Below are positions 1 to 8,693 of a stretch of 64,000 nt of DNA, one piece after another; within the stretch, counting starts at the first letter, position 1; each line of letters opens with the position of its first letter. A model generated the notes under the pieces. It did no database searches. It was not told the origin of the DNA and saw only the letters and a program-made list of their open reading frames with translations. Source of the stretch: Rossellomorea sp. y25 (GTDB lineage Bacteria > Bacillota > Bacilli > Bacillales > Bacillaceae_B); assembly GCF_038049935.1 (NCBI RefSeq), contig NZ_CP145886.1, positions 1,806,501 to 1,870,500 of the forward strand, given 5' to 3'. The position numbers were made by a program, and so were the translations under genes.

Positions 1-33
1 TCATTTTAATATTAAATTGATTATAATTTAACA

Positions 34-62
34 TTGACTTAAAAAAACTAATCCTATATAAT
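34..62 (+). promoter_or_regulatory. sigma-A promoter of ykuU
   Basis: A -35 box TTGACT (34-39) and a perfect -10 box TATAAT (57-62) are separated by exactly 17 bases. Transcription would start near 69 and give a leader of about 80 nt before ykuU. This is a strong consensus match. Confidence 0.8.
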
Positions 63-149
63 GAAACTTGTGATTCAGAAAGGACAGGCTTTCACGTCTT
101 CCTTTTCATGTAAAATACTTCATTAAAAACTCATTGGAGGGATTCACTC

Positions 150-692
150 ATGGCAGAACGCATGGTAGGCAAACAGGCTCCACGTTTTGAAATGGACGCT
201 GTATTGCCAAACAAAGAATTCGGTAAAGTGTCACTGGAAGAAAATATGAAAAACGATAAGTGGACAGTATTGTTCTTCTACCCAATGGACTTCACTTTCG
301 TTTGTCCAACTGAAATTACAGCAATGTCAGACCGCTACGATGAGTTCGAAGATTTAGATGCAGAAGTTATCGGTGTCTCTACAGACACTATTCATACCCA
401 CTTAGCTTGGATTAACACTGACCGTAAAGAAAATGGTCTTGGTGAGCTAAGATACCCATTAGCTGCAGATACAAACCACAGTGTATCCAGCGAATACGGA
501 GTCCTAATTGAAGATGAAGGTATTGCTCTTCGCGGGCTATACATCATAAACCCAGAAGGGGAACTGCAATATCAAGTAGTATTCCACAACAATATCGGCC
601 GAGACGTTGAAGAAACTTTACGTGTACTTCAAGCACTTCAAACTGGCGGACTTTGCCCGGCAAACTGGAAGCCAGGTCAAAAAACTTTATAA
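150..692 (+). CDS. ykuU: 2-Cys peroxiredoxin YkuU (AhpC/TSA family)
   Basis: Cytosolic thiol peroxidase that reduces H2O2 and organic peroxides with electrons from a thioredoxin-like partner. The 180 residues are the usual length for a typical 2-Cys peroxiredoxin. The peroxidatic cysteine lies in FTFVCPTE at about residue 52 and the resolving cysteine in GGLCPANW at about residue 169, so the homodimeric two-cysteine mechanism is intact. The ATG is preceded by a good GGAGGG site. The next gene encodes the thioredoxin-like YkuV, the same pair as in B. subtilis, so YkuV is a plausible reductant (inference). Confidence 0.93.
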   Translation: MAERMVGKQAPRFEMDAVLPNKEFGKVSLEENMKNDKWTVLFFYPMDFTFVCPTEITAMSDRYDEFEDLDAEVIGVSTDTIHTHLAWINTDRKENGLGELRYPLAADTNHSVSSEYGVLIEDEGIALRGLYIINPEGELQYQVVFHNNIGRDVEETLRVLQALQTGGLCPANWKPGQKTL

Positions 693-705
693 TTTTCAAA
701 TGAAT

Positions 706-735
706 AAAGGCCTAACCGTTTGTTAGGCCTTTTTC
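706..735 (+). terminator. rho-independent terminator after ykuU
   Basis: An 11-bp stem (AAAGGCCTAAC with GTTAGGCCTTT) and a 5-base loop, followed by a T run. It separates ykuU from ykuV, so ykuV probably has its own promoter or relies on readthrough. Confidence 0.85.
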
Positions 736-822
736 TTATCATGTAAATTTTTCAGGAGTAGTACAAATCTATCCTGTGAACAATAGGAATAAAATCGATA
801 CAAATTAAGGGAGGCCATATTA

Positions 823-1278
823 ATGAAGCTTCGTGAACCGATGCCGGAATTAAACGGTGCTACAGAATGGTTAAATGGAGAAGTAACAAAGGGAGAGCTG
901 GTAGGAGAAAAGCCGACACTTATTCACTTCTGGTCCATCTCATGTCACCTTTGTAAAGAAGCGATGCCACAAGTAAATGAATTTCGGGATCAATACAGTG
1001 ATAAACTGAATGTTATGGCTGTCCATATGCCACGCTCCGAGGATGATCTGAACCTGGAAGAAATAAAGAAGGTAGCAGCTGAGCACGATATCACTCAGCC
1101 AATCTTCGTAGACAGTGAGCATAAATTGACCGATGCATTCGAAAATCAATATGTGCCGGCTTACTATGTCTTTGATAAAGACGGGAACCTTCGTCACTTC
1201 CAAGCGGGCGGAAGCGGAATGAAAATGCTTGAAAAACGCGTCAATCGTGTGCTCGATGAAATGGAAAAAAGCGAATAG
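823..1278 (+). CDS. ykuV: Thioredoxin-like thiol-disulfide oxidoreductase YkuV
   Basis: Soluble thioredoxin-fold protein of 151 residues with no signal peptide. The redox motif is CHLC at residues 41-44, within FWSISCHLCKEAMP, and the conserved cis-Pro segment QYVPAYYVFDKDG lies near residue 107. B. subtilis YkuV has the same length and sits next to ykuU; it is a cytosolic thiol oxidoreductase. The ATG follows a GGGAGG site. Substrates are not readable from sequence; YkuU next door is the obvious candidate partner. Confidence 0.9.
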   Translation: MKLREPMPELNGATEWLNGEVTKGELVGEKPTLIHFWSISCHLCKEAMPQVNEFRDQYSDKLNVMAVHMPRSEDDLNLEEIKKVAAEHDITQPIFVDSEHKLTDAFENQYVPAYYVFDKDGNLRHFQAGGSGMKMLEKRVNRVLDEMEKSE

Positions 1279-1298
1279 GTTCAAACGAAATATGCGGG

Positions 1299-1331
1299 AA
1301 TAGATCGGTCAAAAGACCGATCTATTTTTTT
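1299..1331 (+). terminator. rho-independent terminator after ykuV
   Basis: A perfect 12-bp stem AATAGATCGGTC/GACCGATCTATT with an AAAA loop, followed by a run of T. Confidence 0.9.
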
Positions 1332-1483
1332 GGATTCATTTTTACAATTAATATGAATAATAAGACTAGAAGGATAATTCATAAAAAAGTAAAAAATTCT
1401 AAAAAAGGGTAGATAAATATTTCGAAAGCCGATATATTTATTAGTACGTTCTTTTTATATGCAACGTTGAAGGGGGAGAAAAT

Positions 1484-3238
1484 ATGGATACTTTTAAAAA
1501 ATTGAAAGCCTTTTATTGGCCCTATAAAAGGCATTTTATCATTTCAATGATTTTCTTGATTTTTGTTACACTGATCACTGTCGTCTATCCAATGATCTTG
1601 CAAATCACGATTGATGATGTGATTCTGCAAGGGAACTATCAGTGGATTCCGTACTTAGCTTTTGGATTTATCGGCATTATGATCGTGAAAGGCGTTGCCA
1701 CATTTATTCAGCAATACCATGGGGATCTATTCGGTATAACCTCGGTTTATCGAATGAGAAATGAACTGTATGAAAAGCTTCAATTCCTTCCATTCAGTTA
1801 CTACGATAATGCCAAAACAGGGGATCTGATGTCCCGGTTGACGGCAGATGTAGAAGCTTTTCGTTTCTTTCTATCCTTTGGTTTTTCCGAACTGCTTCGC
1901 TTTTTCCTTTTAGTAACGGTAAGCTTTGGTGTTATGTTCTATTATTCACCTCAGTTGACATTCGTTACCCTATTATCGTTACCATTTCTGGCTATAGCCG
2001 TATACAAATTTGATAAAGCGGTTCACCCTGCTTTCAGGGGTATCCGTAAATCATTCGGAAAACTGAATACCAATGTTCAAGAAAATATTTCAGGAATCAA
2101 TACAGTAAAATCATTATCGAGAGAAAATCATCAAATCAACAAATTCAACCAATCAAACGGCGATTACAAAGATAAATACCTTTTCACCTCGGACATTTGG
2201 GCAAAGTACTTTCCTTTAATGGAGTTTCTGGGGAATGTAAGTGTGGTGACACTCCTCGCTTACGGTGGTTATCTTGTGATGAATGGCAACCTTCAACCAG
2301 GAGAGCTTGTCGCGTTTTACAGTTTAGTGTGGTACATTATCTGGCCGATCATGAATCTTGGATTTACGATTAACCTGTTTTCACAATCGAAAGCATCAGG
2401 GGAACGTTTACTCGAAATTCTTGAAGTGGACGAAGAGATAAAAGATCATCAAGATGTTCTCCACGTTGATCGGATGAATGGTGAAGTGGAATTTAAGCAT
2501 GTGTCACTGAATTATACCGTTCATGATGAAGCAGCCCTCGAGGATATTACCTTTAAGGCTGAACCCGGAAAAGTCATCGGTCTGATCGGAGGTACCGGCT
2601 CTGGTAAAACGAGTATCACCCAGCTTATCACTCGTTTCTATGAACCCGAAGAGGGAGAAATCCTCATCGATGGAAGGGATCTGAAAGATTACTCTTTAAA
2701 ATCACTTCGAAAAAATATCGGTTTCGTCCTTCAGGAATCTTTCTTATTCTCTTCGACCATCAAGGCAAATATATCGTATGGACGACCGGAAGCAACAATG
2801 GAAGATATCATGGAAGCAGCAAAACGGGCACAAGCCCATGATTTTATTTCAGAATTGCCCGATGGCTACGACACAAGGCTCGGTGAAAGAGGTTTAGGTC
2901 TTTCAGGTGGTCAAAAGCAGCGGATTGCCATAGCCCGTGCGATTTGTACAGACCCATCGATCCTGATCCTCGATGACGCAACAAGCGCCGTAGACATGGA
3001 AACTGAATTCAGGATTCAAAAAGCGCTAAAAGAAGTCATGTCGGATCGAACGACCTTTATTATTGCCCATCGGATTTCATCCCTCAAGCATGCAGATGAA
3101 ATACTCGTACTGGAAAACGGGAAAGTCGTCGAGAGGGGAGTTCATGACTTCCTACTGAAAAATAATGGACCGTATCAACGAATCTATGATATCCAATACA
3201 AAGACCAGAAAAAAATATTACAAACTCAGGAAGGGTAG
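1484..3238 (+). CDS. yknU: Heterodimeric ABC exporter half-transporter, degenerate catalytic site (YknU-like)
   Basis: Type IV ABC exporter half: about six membrane helices in residues 15-310, then a nucleotide-binding domain. Walker A is GGTGSGKT near residue 370, the signature is canonical LSGGQ near 472, and the H-loop is IIAHR. Walker B reads ILILDDAT, with Asp where the catalytic Glu normally stands. That substitution marks the degenerate-site partner of heterodimeric exporters such as TM287/288 and BmrCD. The 584-residue length matches B. subtilis YknU. The next gene, 4 nt downstream, encodes the partner. The substrate (drug or lipid) is unknown. Confidence 0.85.
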   Translation: MDTFKKLKAFYWPYKRHFIISMIFLIFVTLITVVYPMILQITIDDVILQGNYQWIPYLAFGFIGIMIVKGVATFIQQYHGDLFGITSVYRMRNELYEKLQFLPFSYYDNAKTGDLMSRLTADVEAFRFFLSFGFSELLRFFLLVTVSFGVMFYYSPQLTFVTLLSLPFLAIAVYKFDKAVHPAFRGIRKSFGKLNTNVQENISGINTVKSLSRENHQINKFNQSNGDYKDKYLFTSDIWAKYFPLMEFLGNVSVVTLLAYGGYLVMNGNLQPGELVAFYSLVWYIIWPIMNLGFTINLFSQSKASGERLLEILEVDEEIKDHQDVLHVDRMNGEVEFKHVSLNYTVHDEAALEDITFKAEPGKVIGLIGGTGSGKTSITQLITRFYEPEEGEILIDGRDLKDYSLKSLRKNIGFVLQESFLFSSTIKANISYGRPEATMEDIMEAAKRAQAHDFISELPDGYDTRLGERGLGLSGGQKQRIAIARAICTDPSILILDDATSAVDMETEFRIQKALKEVMSDRTTFIIAHRISSLKHADEILVLENGKVVERGVHDFLLKNNGPYQRIYDIQYKDQKKILQTQEG

Positions 3239-3242
3239 GTGA

Positions 3243-5072
3243 GTGGATTTGAGTCAGAAAAACAAAGTGAACAAAAGCGTATTAAGCAGATTCCATTACT
3301 CTACAGATCAAATGATCGATAAGCCGTTTAACTGGGAGCAACTCTACCGGTTATTAACGTATTTAAAGCCCTATTCTAAAAAACTCCTGCCCTTATCCAT
3401 CATTACCGTTCTGATCACAACAGCAGTTCGATTGATCGTACCTATTCTGATTGGGGTATACACATTAGACAAAGCCATCAGGCAGAAGGATTCCAATTTA
3501 CTATTTACATTGGTTGGAATTATCGCAGGACTCTATGTATTGAATTACGTTGCAAATGTGCTAAGGATCAGGTGGATGAATCAGCTGGGGCAAGGAGTTA
3601 TCTATGATTTAAGAAAGCACTTATTCAGCCATGTTCAATGGCTATCCCATCGCTTCTTTGATCAGAGGTCAGCCGGTTCCATCCTGGTTCGGATCATGAA
3701 TGACATTAACTCCCTTCAGGAACTATTTACAAACGGAGTTATTAATCTCTTAATGGATATCATCCTGCTCATTGGAATCATCGTCATTCTCTTTACGTTA
3801 AGTCCTGAGTTAACACTTGCCGTCATGGTCATTCTGCCAATCATGTTTTTTATCTCAACCAGCTTACGAAAAAACATCCGCAGATCCTGGCAAATGGTAC
3901 GACTCAAGCAATCGAAGCTGAATTCCCATCTGAATGAAAGCATTCAAGGGATCCGTGTTACTCAATCATTCACTCAAGAAAAAGAAAACATGGCCTTCTT
4001 CGATGGGGTAAACACGGAAAACTTCGATAGCTGGAGAACAGCCACAAAGAAAAATGCCATGTTCCGCCCGCTAGTAGAACTGACAAACGCCATTGGGACA
4101 GCGGTCCTCATATGGTACGGTGCCCATCTCATTCAAGGCGGCTCACTGGAACTGGGAGAATTTGTTTCATTCGCCTTCTATCTGGGGATGTTCTGGGAAC
4201 CCATTTCAAGGCTCGGCCAAGTTTACAATCAACTACTGATCGGTATGGCTTCATCCGAGCGTATCTTCGAATTCCTCGATGAACAACCGATTGTAAATGA
4301 AAAAACGAATGCAGTGAACCTGACTGACATCAAAGGAAGAATACAGTTTGAGAATGTAGAATTTTCCTACGATGACAAACGAAAAGCACTCCAAAACATC
4401 AACCTTGAAATGAAAGCAGGCCAGACCGTCGCGTTAGTCGGCCATACTGGATCTGGTAAAACTACGATCGCCAACCTGATCAGCCGTTTTTACGATCCGA
4501 CGAATGGTGAAGTGAAAATTGATGGGGTAAACCTGAGGGATGCATCGGTTTCAAGCTTACGAAGTCAAATCAGCATCGTCCTGCAGGATACATTCATCTT
4601 CTCGGGAACCATCATGGATAACATCCGATTCGGGCGCCCTGATGCAAAGGACGAAGAGGTTAAGAATGCCGCCGAAGCAATCGGAGCCAATGAGTTCATC
4701 GAGAAGCTTTCCAATGGATACGAGACCGAAGTGGAAGAACGGGGTAATGTTTTATCCGTTGGTGAAAGACAATTACTGTCATTCGCCCGAGCACTATTGG
4801 CGAACCCTCGAATCATCATATTGGATGAAGCGACAGCATCCATAGATACAGAAACAGAAGTCAAAATTCAAAAAGCATTGAAACGTCTACTGAACGGTCG
4901 TACCGCAATCATCATCGCTCACCGCCTATCTACGATCCGTGAATCGGACAATATCTTTGTCCTGGAAAATGGAAGAATCAAAGAATCCGGCAACCACGAT
5001 GAGCTGATGGAGCAACAGGGTGATTATTATGAGCTGGTTAAATCACAGTTCAGAATGTTGGATGCGATGTAA
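3243..5072 (+). CDS. yknV: Heterodimeric ABC exporter half-transporter, catalytic partner (YknV-like)
   Basis: Second half of the exporter, 609 residues: membrane domain about residues 45-330, then an ATPase domain with GHTGSGKT near 400 and a complete Walker B plus catalytic Glu (IIILDEAT) near 524. Its signature motif is altered to LSVGE instead of LSGGQ. Combined with the Asp of the upstream partner, one composite ATP site is consensus and the other degenerate. The start is either GTG 3243 (GGAAGGG seven bases upstream) or TTG 3249 (AGGTGA six bases upstream). Translation is probably coupled to yknU. Confidence 0.85.
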   Translation: MDLSQKNKVNKSVLSRFHYSTDQMIDKPFNWEQLYRLLTYLKPYSKKLLPLSIITVLITTAVRLIVPILIGVYTLDKAIRQKDSNLLFTLVGIIAGLYVLNYVANVLRIRWMNQLGQGVIYDLRKHLFSHVQWLSHRFFDQRSAGSILVRIMNDINSLQELFTNGVINLLMDIILLIGIIVILFTLSPELTLAVMVILPIMFFISTSLRKNIRRSWQMVRLKQSKLNSHLNESIQGIRVTQSFTQEKENMAFFDGVNTENFDSWRTATKKNAMFRPLVELTNAIGTAVLIWYGAHLIQGGSLELGEFVSFAFYLGMFWEPISRLGQVYNQLLIGMASSERIFEFLDEQPIVNEKTNAVNLTDIKGRIQFENVEFSYDDKRKALQNINLEMKAGQTVALVGHTGSGKTTIANLISRFYDPTNGEVKIDGVNLRDASVSSLRSQISIVLQDTFIFSGTIMDNIRFGRPDAKDEEVKNAAEAIGANEFIEKLSNGYETEVEERGNVLSVGERQLLSFARALLANPRIIILDEATASIDTETEVKIQKALKRLLNGRTAIIIAHRLSTIRESDNIFVLENGRIKESGNHDELMEQQGDYYELVKSQFRMLDAM

Positions 5073-5090
5073 GAAAGGATGGACCCCTGC

Positions 5091-5119
5091 ACTGGTGTGT
5101 GAGGGGTTCTTTTCTTTTG
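5091..5119 (+). terminator. terminator after yknUV
   Basis: An 8-bp stem (GGACCCCT with AGGGGTTC, one G-T pair) and a 10-base loop, followed by TTTTCTTTT. Confidence 0.7.
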
Positions 5120-5131
5120 TTTATGGAAGGA

Positions 5132-5155
5132 GGGGTGTGGTGGGATAGGGTCGGG
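5132..5155 (+). other. G-quadruplex-type motif
   Basis: Four runs of three or more G (5132-5135, 5142-5144, 5148-5150, 5153-5155) are separated by loops of 6, 3 and 2 bases, fitting the canonical G3+N1-7 pattern. It lies just after the yknUV terminator on the + strand in an otherwise AT-rich region. Whether it folds or acts is not shown by sequence. Confidence 0.5.
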
Positions 5156-5254
5156 TCGGTGTACAATACTTTCTCGAAAAACAAGCCCCATCCCTCCAAG
5201 CAACATCATTGCCAATTACTCTAAAAACCCCTAAAATAAAAGATAAATAAATGT

Positions 5255-5272
5255 TTGTGAAAAACGTCACAA
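5255..5272. promoter_or_regulatory. Rex operator upstream of cydAB
   Basis: TTGTGAAAAACGTCACAA has both perfect half-sites TTGTGA and TCACAA with 6-base spacing, the consensus for the NADH-sensing repressor Rex. A second TCACAA half-site with a poor partner lies at 5292-5297. Rex repression of cytochrome bd genes is established in Bacillus, so derepression at high NADH/NAD+ (low oxygen) is expected here. Confidence 0.8.
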
Positions 5273-5290
5273 AATATTCATGTTCAACAC

Positions 5291-5319
5291 ATCACAAACT
5301 CATTATCAGGTTTTATAAT
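5291..5319 (+). promoter_or_regulatory. candidate sigma-A promoter of cydAB
   Basis: A perfect -10 TATAAT (5314-5319) lies 17 bases after a weak -35 ATCACA (5291-5296). The -35 overlaps the second Rex-like half-site, which would let Rex block polymerase directly. Confidence 0.55.
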
Positions 5320-5389
5320 GAACAATATGTGATAAACAGTAGAAAACAGTTGTTTACGATTGTAAGTAGATCAGTAGGGGGAGTATAGA

Positions 5390-6727
5390 ATGGTTTTAGA
5401 TGGTGTGATTTTGAGTAGAATGCTCACTTCGACAACCCTTGCATTCCATATTATTTTTGCGACGATTGGGGTAGGGGTACCGATTATGATTGCCATTGCG
5501 GAGTTTATGGGTATCAAACGAAATGATCCCCATTATCTTTTGCTTGCAAGAAGGTGGGCAAGAGGTTTTACGATTACGGTTGCGGTGGGGGTTGTAACGG
5601 GTACAGCGATAGGGTTGCAGCTTTCCTTATTGTGGCCTTCATTTATGCAGGTCGCCGGACAGGTGATTGCACTGCCATTATTTATGGAAACTTTTGCGTT
5701 TTTCTTTGAGGCTATCTTTTTAGGAATCTATCTTTATACTTGGGACCGTTTTAAGAATAAGTGGATCCATTGGCTGTTGACGATTCCGGTTATGATTGGT
5801 TCTTCGGCTTCTGCACTTTTCATTACGACGGTGAATGCGTTTATGAACACTCCTCAAGGATTTGAATTAGAGAATGGGAAAGCCATTAATATCGATCCGA
5901 TTGCTGCGATGCTGAATCCGGCCACGCCTACGAAAGTGTTTCACGTATTGACGACTGCCTATCTAACATCGGCTTTGGTGTTGGCGGCGATTACGGCATT
6001 TGCGATTCTTCGTAAGAGAGGCGGGGAGTATCATAAGAAAGCCCTGCGTTTAACGATGGTTTCTGCTTTGATTTTCGCTTTTGCGACTGCATTGGCAGGG
6101 GATTTATCAGCTAAATTCCTAGCCGAGTATCAGCCTGAGAAGCTCGCCGCAGCAGAATGGCACTTTGAAACGGAAGAGAATGCGGATCTTATCGTATTTG
6201 GAACACTGGATGAAAATAATGAGGTCCATAATGAGATCCGCTTACCTGGATTCTTAAGTTTTCTGGCAGGGAGTTCTTTTGAAACAGAGGTTATTGGTCT
6301 GAATGAATTTCCTGAAGATGAGCGGCCGCCTTTATGGGTCCACTATATGTTTGACCTGATGGTATCAATTGGGTTTTACAGTATCTTTATTTCTGCGGCA
6401 TTTATTCTGTTCTGGAAGTGGAAGAAGCGGAATGAATGGAATAAGCCGCTTCTATGGGGAATTGTAGCAAGTGGACCACTTGCGATGCTGGCGATTGAAT
6501 TTGGCTGGATTTACGCCGAGGTTGGTCGACAGCCATGGATTATGAGAGGGTATATGAAAGTGGCAGATGCGGCAACGAAAGCCGATGGAGTAGGCTTGAC
6601 GTTTGCATTGTTTGTTGGCCTTTATATCCTCCTGGGTGTGCTATGTGTGGTTGTATTAATCAAAATGTTTAAAAATAAGCCTGCAGAGGCGGAATTAGAA
6701 CAACGTTTTCCTAAGAAAGCGAGTTAA
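5390..6727 (+). CDS. cydA: Cytochrome bd-type quinol oxidase subunit I (YthA-like)
   Basis: Membrane quinol oxidase subunit carrying the haems, about nine helices, 445 residues. Visible hallmarks are the N-terminal haem-ligand region LAFHIIFATIGVG (His near residue 20), the GLQLSLLWPSF segment and the quinol-site motif GRQPW near residue 380. The loop between helices is the short form. The N-terminus (ARRWARGF, VGVVTGTAIG) resembles the cyanide-insensitive-type B. subtilis YthA more than classical CydA (from memory, not aligned). It forms an operon with cydB, 71 nt downstream. Confidence 0.9.
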   Translation: MVLDGVILSRMLTSTTLAFHIIFATIGVGVPIMIAIAEFMGIKRNDPHYLLLARRWARGFTITVAVGVVTGTAIGLQLSLLWPSFMQVAGQVIALPLFMETFAFFFEAIFLGIYLYTWDRFKNKWIHWLLTIPVMIGSSASALFITTVNAFMNTPQGFELENGKAINIDPIAAMLNPATPTKVFHVLTTAYLTSALVLAAITAFAILRKRGGEYHKKALRLTMVSALIFAFATALAGDLSAKFLAEYQPEKLAAAEWHFETEENADLIVFGTLDENNEVHNEIRLPGFLSFLAGSSFETEVIGLNEFPEDERPPLWVHYMFDLMVSIGFYSIFISAAFILFWKWKKRNEWNKPLLWGIVASGPLAMLAIEFGWIYAEVGRQPWIMRGYMKVADAATKADGVGLTFALFVGLYILLGVLCVVVLIKMFKNKPAEAELEQRFPKKAS

Positions 6728-6737
6728 TTAGAAATAA

Positions 6738-6780
6738 AATTGCTCCTTCTTTTCATTTTTTGTGAAGAAGGGGCTTAAGC
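6738..6780 (+). other. intercistronic hairpin between cydA and cydB
   Basis: GCTCCTTCTT pairs with AAGAAGGGGC across a 13-base loop. No T run follows, so this looks like an mRNA-stabilising or partial attenuating hairpin rather than a terminator. Confidence 0.5.
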
Positions 6781-6798
6781 TTTAAGGGAGGAATGGGT

Positions 6799-7812
6799 AT
6801 GAGTTTGGAAGTAGTAGGGATTACCGTATTGTGGTTATTCCTTTATGGGTACCTTATTGTGGCTTCAATTGATTTCGGGGCTGGCTTCTTTGCCTTTTAC
6901 GGGAGAATGAAGGGCAAGGAGCATACGTTAAACGTGTTGATTAGTCGATACCTTTCACCGGTATGGGAAGTAACCAACGTCTTTTTCGTCTTCTTCTTTG
7001 TGGGGCTTGTAGGGTTCTTTCCCGACGCAGCATATTATTATGGAACGGCTTTATTACTTCCGGGAAGTATCGCCATCATATTGCTGGCTATAAGAGGAAG
7101 CTTCTATGCATTCGGAAATTACGGCTCAAAGGATAATATCGTGTATCTGTTTTTATATGGAGCAACCGGTCTATTAATTCCTGCTTCCTTATCAACGGCT
7201 TTAACGATTTCAGAAGGTGGATTTCTGGAGGAACAGGGAGATAAGGTCATCTTCCTGGCCAAGGAGCTTTTTACCAGCCCTTATTCGTGGAGTGTGGTGG
7301 CTCTCTCCATTGTGTCGGTATTATTTATAAGTGCAACTTTTCTAACCTATTATGCAAACCGTGCAGGAGATATGGATTCCAGGGAAGAATTAAGGAAGTT
7401 TTCTCTGTTTTGGAGTCCACCGACCATTCTGGCAAGCTTATTAGTGTTCGTGTCTTTAAGAGAGCATAATGCAGAGCATTTTACGAAGGCAATTGATATT
7501 TGGTGGATGTTTGGATTATCCCTTCTATGCTTCTTCGGTGCATCATTTTTAATCTACCTGCGAAAGAATTTTGGAACTGCCTTTATTTTGGTTATGCTGC
7601 AATTCTTCTTTGCTTTCTTTGGCTACGGTGCATCCCATTTACCTTATATTTTAAAACCGTTTATTACGATAGAAACGAGTGTAACGAATCCAACGATGGG
7701 AACGGCCCTGGTTATCGTCTTTATAGCAGGATTGCTTTTATTGATTCCATCTCTTTACTTGTTAATGAGACTGTTTTTATTTGATGCAGATTATGTTAAA
7801 GGCAAGAAATAA
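6799..7812 (+). CDS. cydB: Cytochrome bd-type quinol oxidase subunit II (YthB-like)
   Basis: Integral membrane partner of CydA with eight or nine predicted helices and the typical N-terminal segment FLYGYLIVASIDFGAGFFAFYGR. ATG 6799 is chosen because the strong AAGGGAGG site (6784-6791) is seven bases away; the in-frame ATG at 6793 is only one base from it. That gives 337 residues. No cydCD exporter genes follow, unlike the B. subtilis cydABCD operon, again favouring the YthAB type. Confidence 0.9.
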   Translation: MSLEVVGITVLWLFLYGYLIVASIDFGAGFFAFYGRMKGKEHTLNVLISRYLSPVWEVTNVFFVFFFVGLVGFFPDAAYYYGTALLLPGSIAIILLAIRGSFYAFGNYGSKDNIVYLFLYGATGLLIPASLSTALTISEGGFLEEQGDKVIFLAKELFTSPYSWSVVALSIVSVLFISATFLTYYANRAGDMDSREELRKFSLFWSPPTILASLLVFVSLREHNAEHFTKAIDIWWMFGLSLLCFFGASFLIYLRKNFGTAFILVMLQFFFAFFGYGASHLPYILKPFITIETSVTNPTMGTALVIVFIAGLLLLIPSLYLLMRLFLFDADYVKGKK

Positions 7813-7866
7813 TAATAAAAGAGGGTATTGTTAAAAACCCTCAAAATTTAATACAGGGAACAACAG

Positions 7867-7894
7867 GGAGAAATTTCATTTTCTCCTTTTTTTT
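7867..7894 (+). terminator. terminator between cydB and ktrC
   Basis: GGAGAAA/TTTCTCC stem with a 6-base loop followed by eight T. A weaker GAGGGT/ACCCTC hairpin at 7821-7842 precedes it. Confidence 0.75.
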
Positions 7895-7932
7895 ATGCTA
7901 AAATAAAGGATATAGAGAGTGCGGGGGGATGT

Positions 7933-8592
7933 ATGGTGAAAAAAGAGTTTGTGGTTGTTGGATTAGGGCGATTTGGAGGCAGTATTGTCCGTTCATTATC
8001 AGATCAAGGGATGGAGGTTATGGCGATTGATCAGGATGAAGATAAAGTAAATGAATTCTCTTCCATTGCTTCTCATGCGGTAGTGGCAGATTCAACGGAC
8101 GAATCCGTATTAAAGAGCCTGGGAATCAGGAATTTTGACCACGTCATTGTGGCTATTGGAGACGATATCCAATCTAGTATCTTAACCACCTTGATGATGA
8201 AGGAAATCGGTGTGAAAAAAATTACCGTTAAGGCACAAAATGATTACCATGAAAAAGTTTTACGTAAAATAGGTGCGAACCAAGTCGTTCATCCAGAACG
8301 TGATATGGGGAGAAGGATTGCTCATAATATCGTTTCGAATAATGTATTGGATTACTTAGAGCTGTCGGATGAACACTCCATCGTAGAGATTGTGGCGAAT
8401 GAAAACCTTAGTGGGAACTCGTTAATCGATTTGGATATCCGTGCTCAATTCGGGATCAATATCGTGGCGATTAAAAGACAAAAGGATATTATTGTGTCTC
8501 CACAAGCCGATGAACAGATTCGTGAAGGAGATATCCTGATTGTAATTGGAGCAGATACAGATATTAACCGTTTTGAAAAGAAGGTCTTATAA
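7933..8592 (+). CDS. ktrC: K+ uptake regulatory RCK protein KtrC
   Basis: Cytosolic gating subunit of a Ktr potassium channel. The N-terminal RCK_N Rossmann domain has GLGRFGGS at residues 10-17 and binds ATP/ADP. The C-terminal RCK_C domain (about 135-219) is the c-di-AMP-binding region in this family. The 219 residues match KtrC/YkqB. Location next to rnjA, convergent, reproduces the B. subtilis ykqB-ykqC arrangement. The membrane subunit KtrD is not encoded nearby, as is normal for KtrC. Confidence 0.9.
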   Translation: MVKKEFVVVGLGRFGGSIVRSLSDQGMEVMAIDQDEDKVNEFSSIASHAVVADSTDESVLKSLGIRNFDHVIVAIGDDIQSSILTTLMMKEIGVKKITVKAQNDYHEKVLRKIGANQVVHPERDMGRRIAHNIVSNNVLDYLELSDEHSIVEIVANENLSGNSLIDLDIRAQFGINIVAIKRQKDIIVSPQADEQIREGDILIVIGADTDINRFEKKVL

Positions 8593-8595
8593 TAT

Positions 8596-8636
8596 AAAGA
8601 AGAGGCTGACCCAAGCGGTCAGCCTCTTCTTTATTA
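8596..8636. terminator. bidirectional terminator ktrC / rnjA
   Basis: A perfect 16-bp stem AAAGAAGAGGCTGACC/GGTCAGCCTCTTCTTT around CAAGC, T-rich on both outer sides. It serves convergent ktrC and rnjA. Confidence 0.88.
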
Positions 8637-8693
8637 TTTGGTGAAAGGTACACTGTGATTAAAGTGTCATCCATCCACCGGATCTTAAGATTA

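Noticed and set aside
11..33. PerR box upstream of ykuU
   Set aside because: TTATAAT is present once, but the second half has several mismatches to ATTATAA.
940..1284. 114-codon frame antisense to ykuV
   Set aside because: Fully inside a well-identified gene on the other strand, no ribosome-binding site, no recognisable protein.
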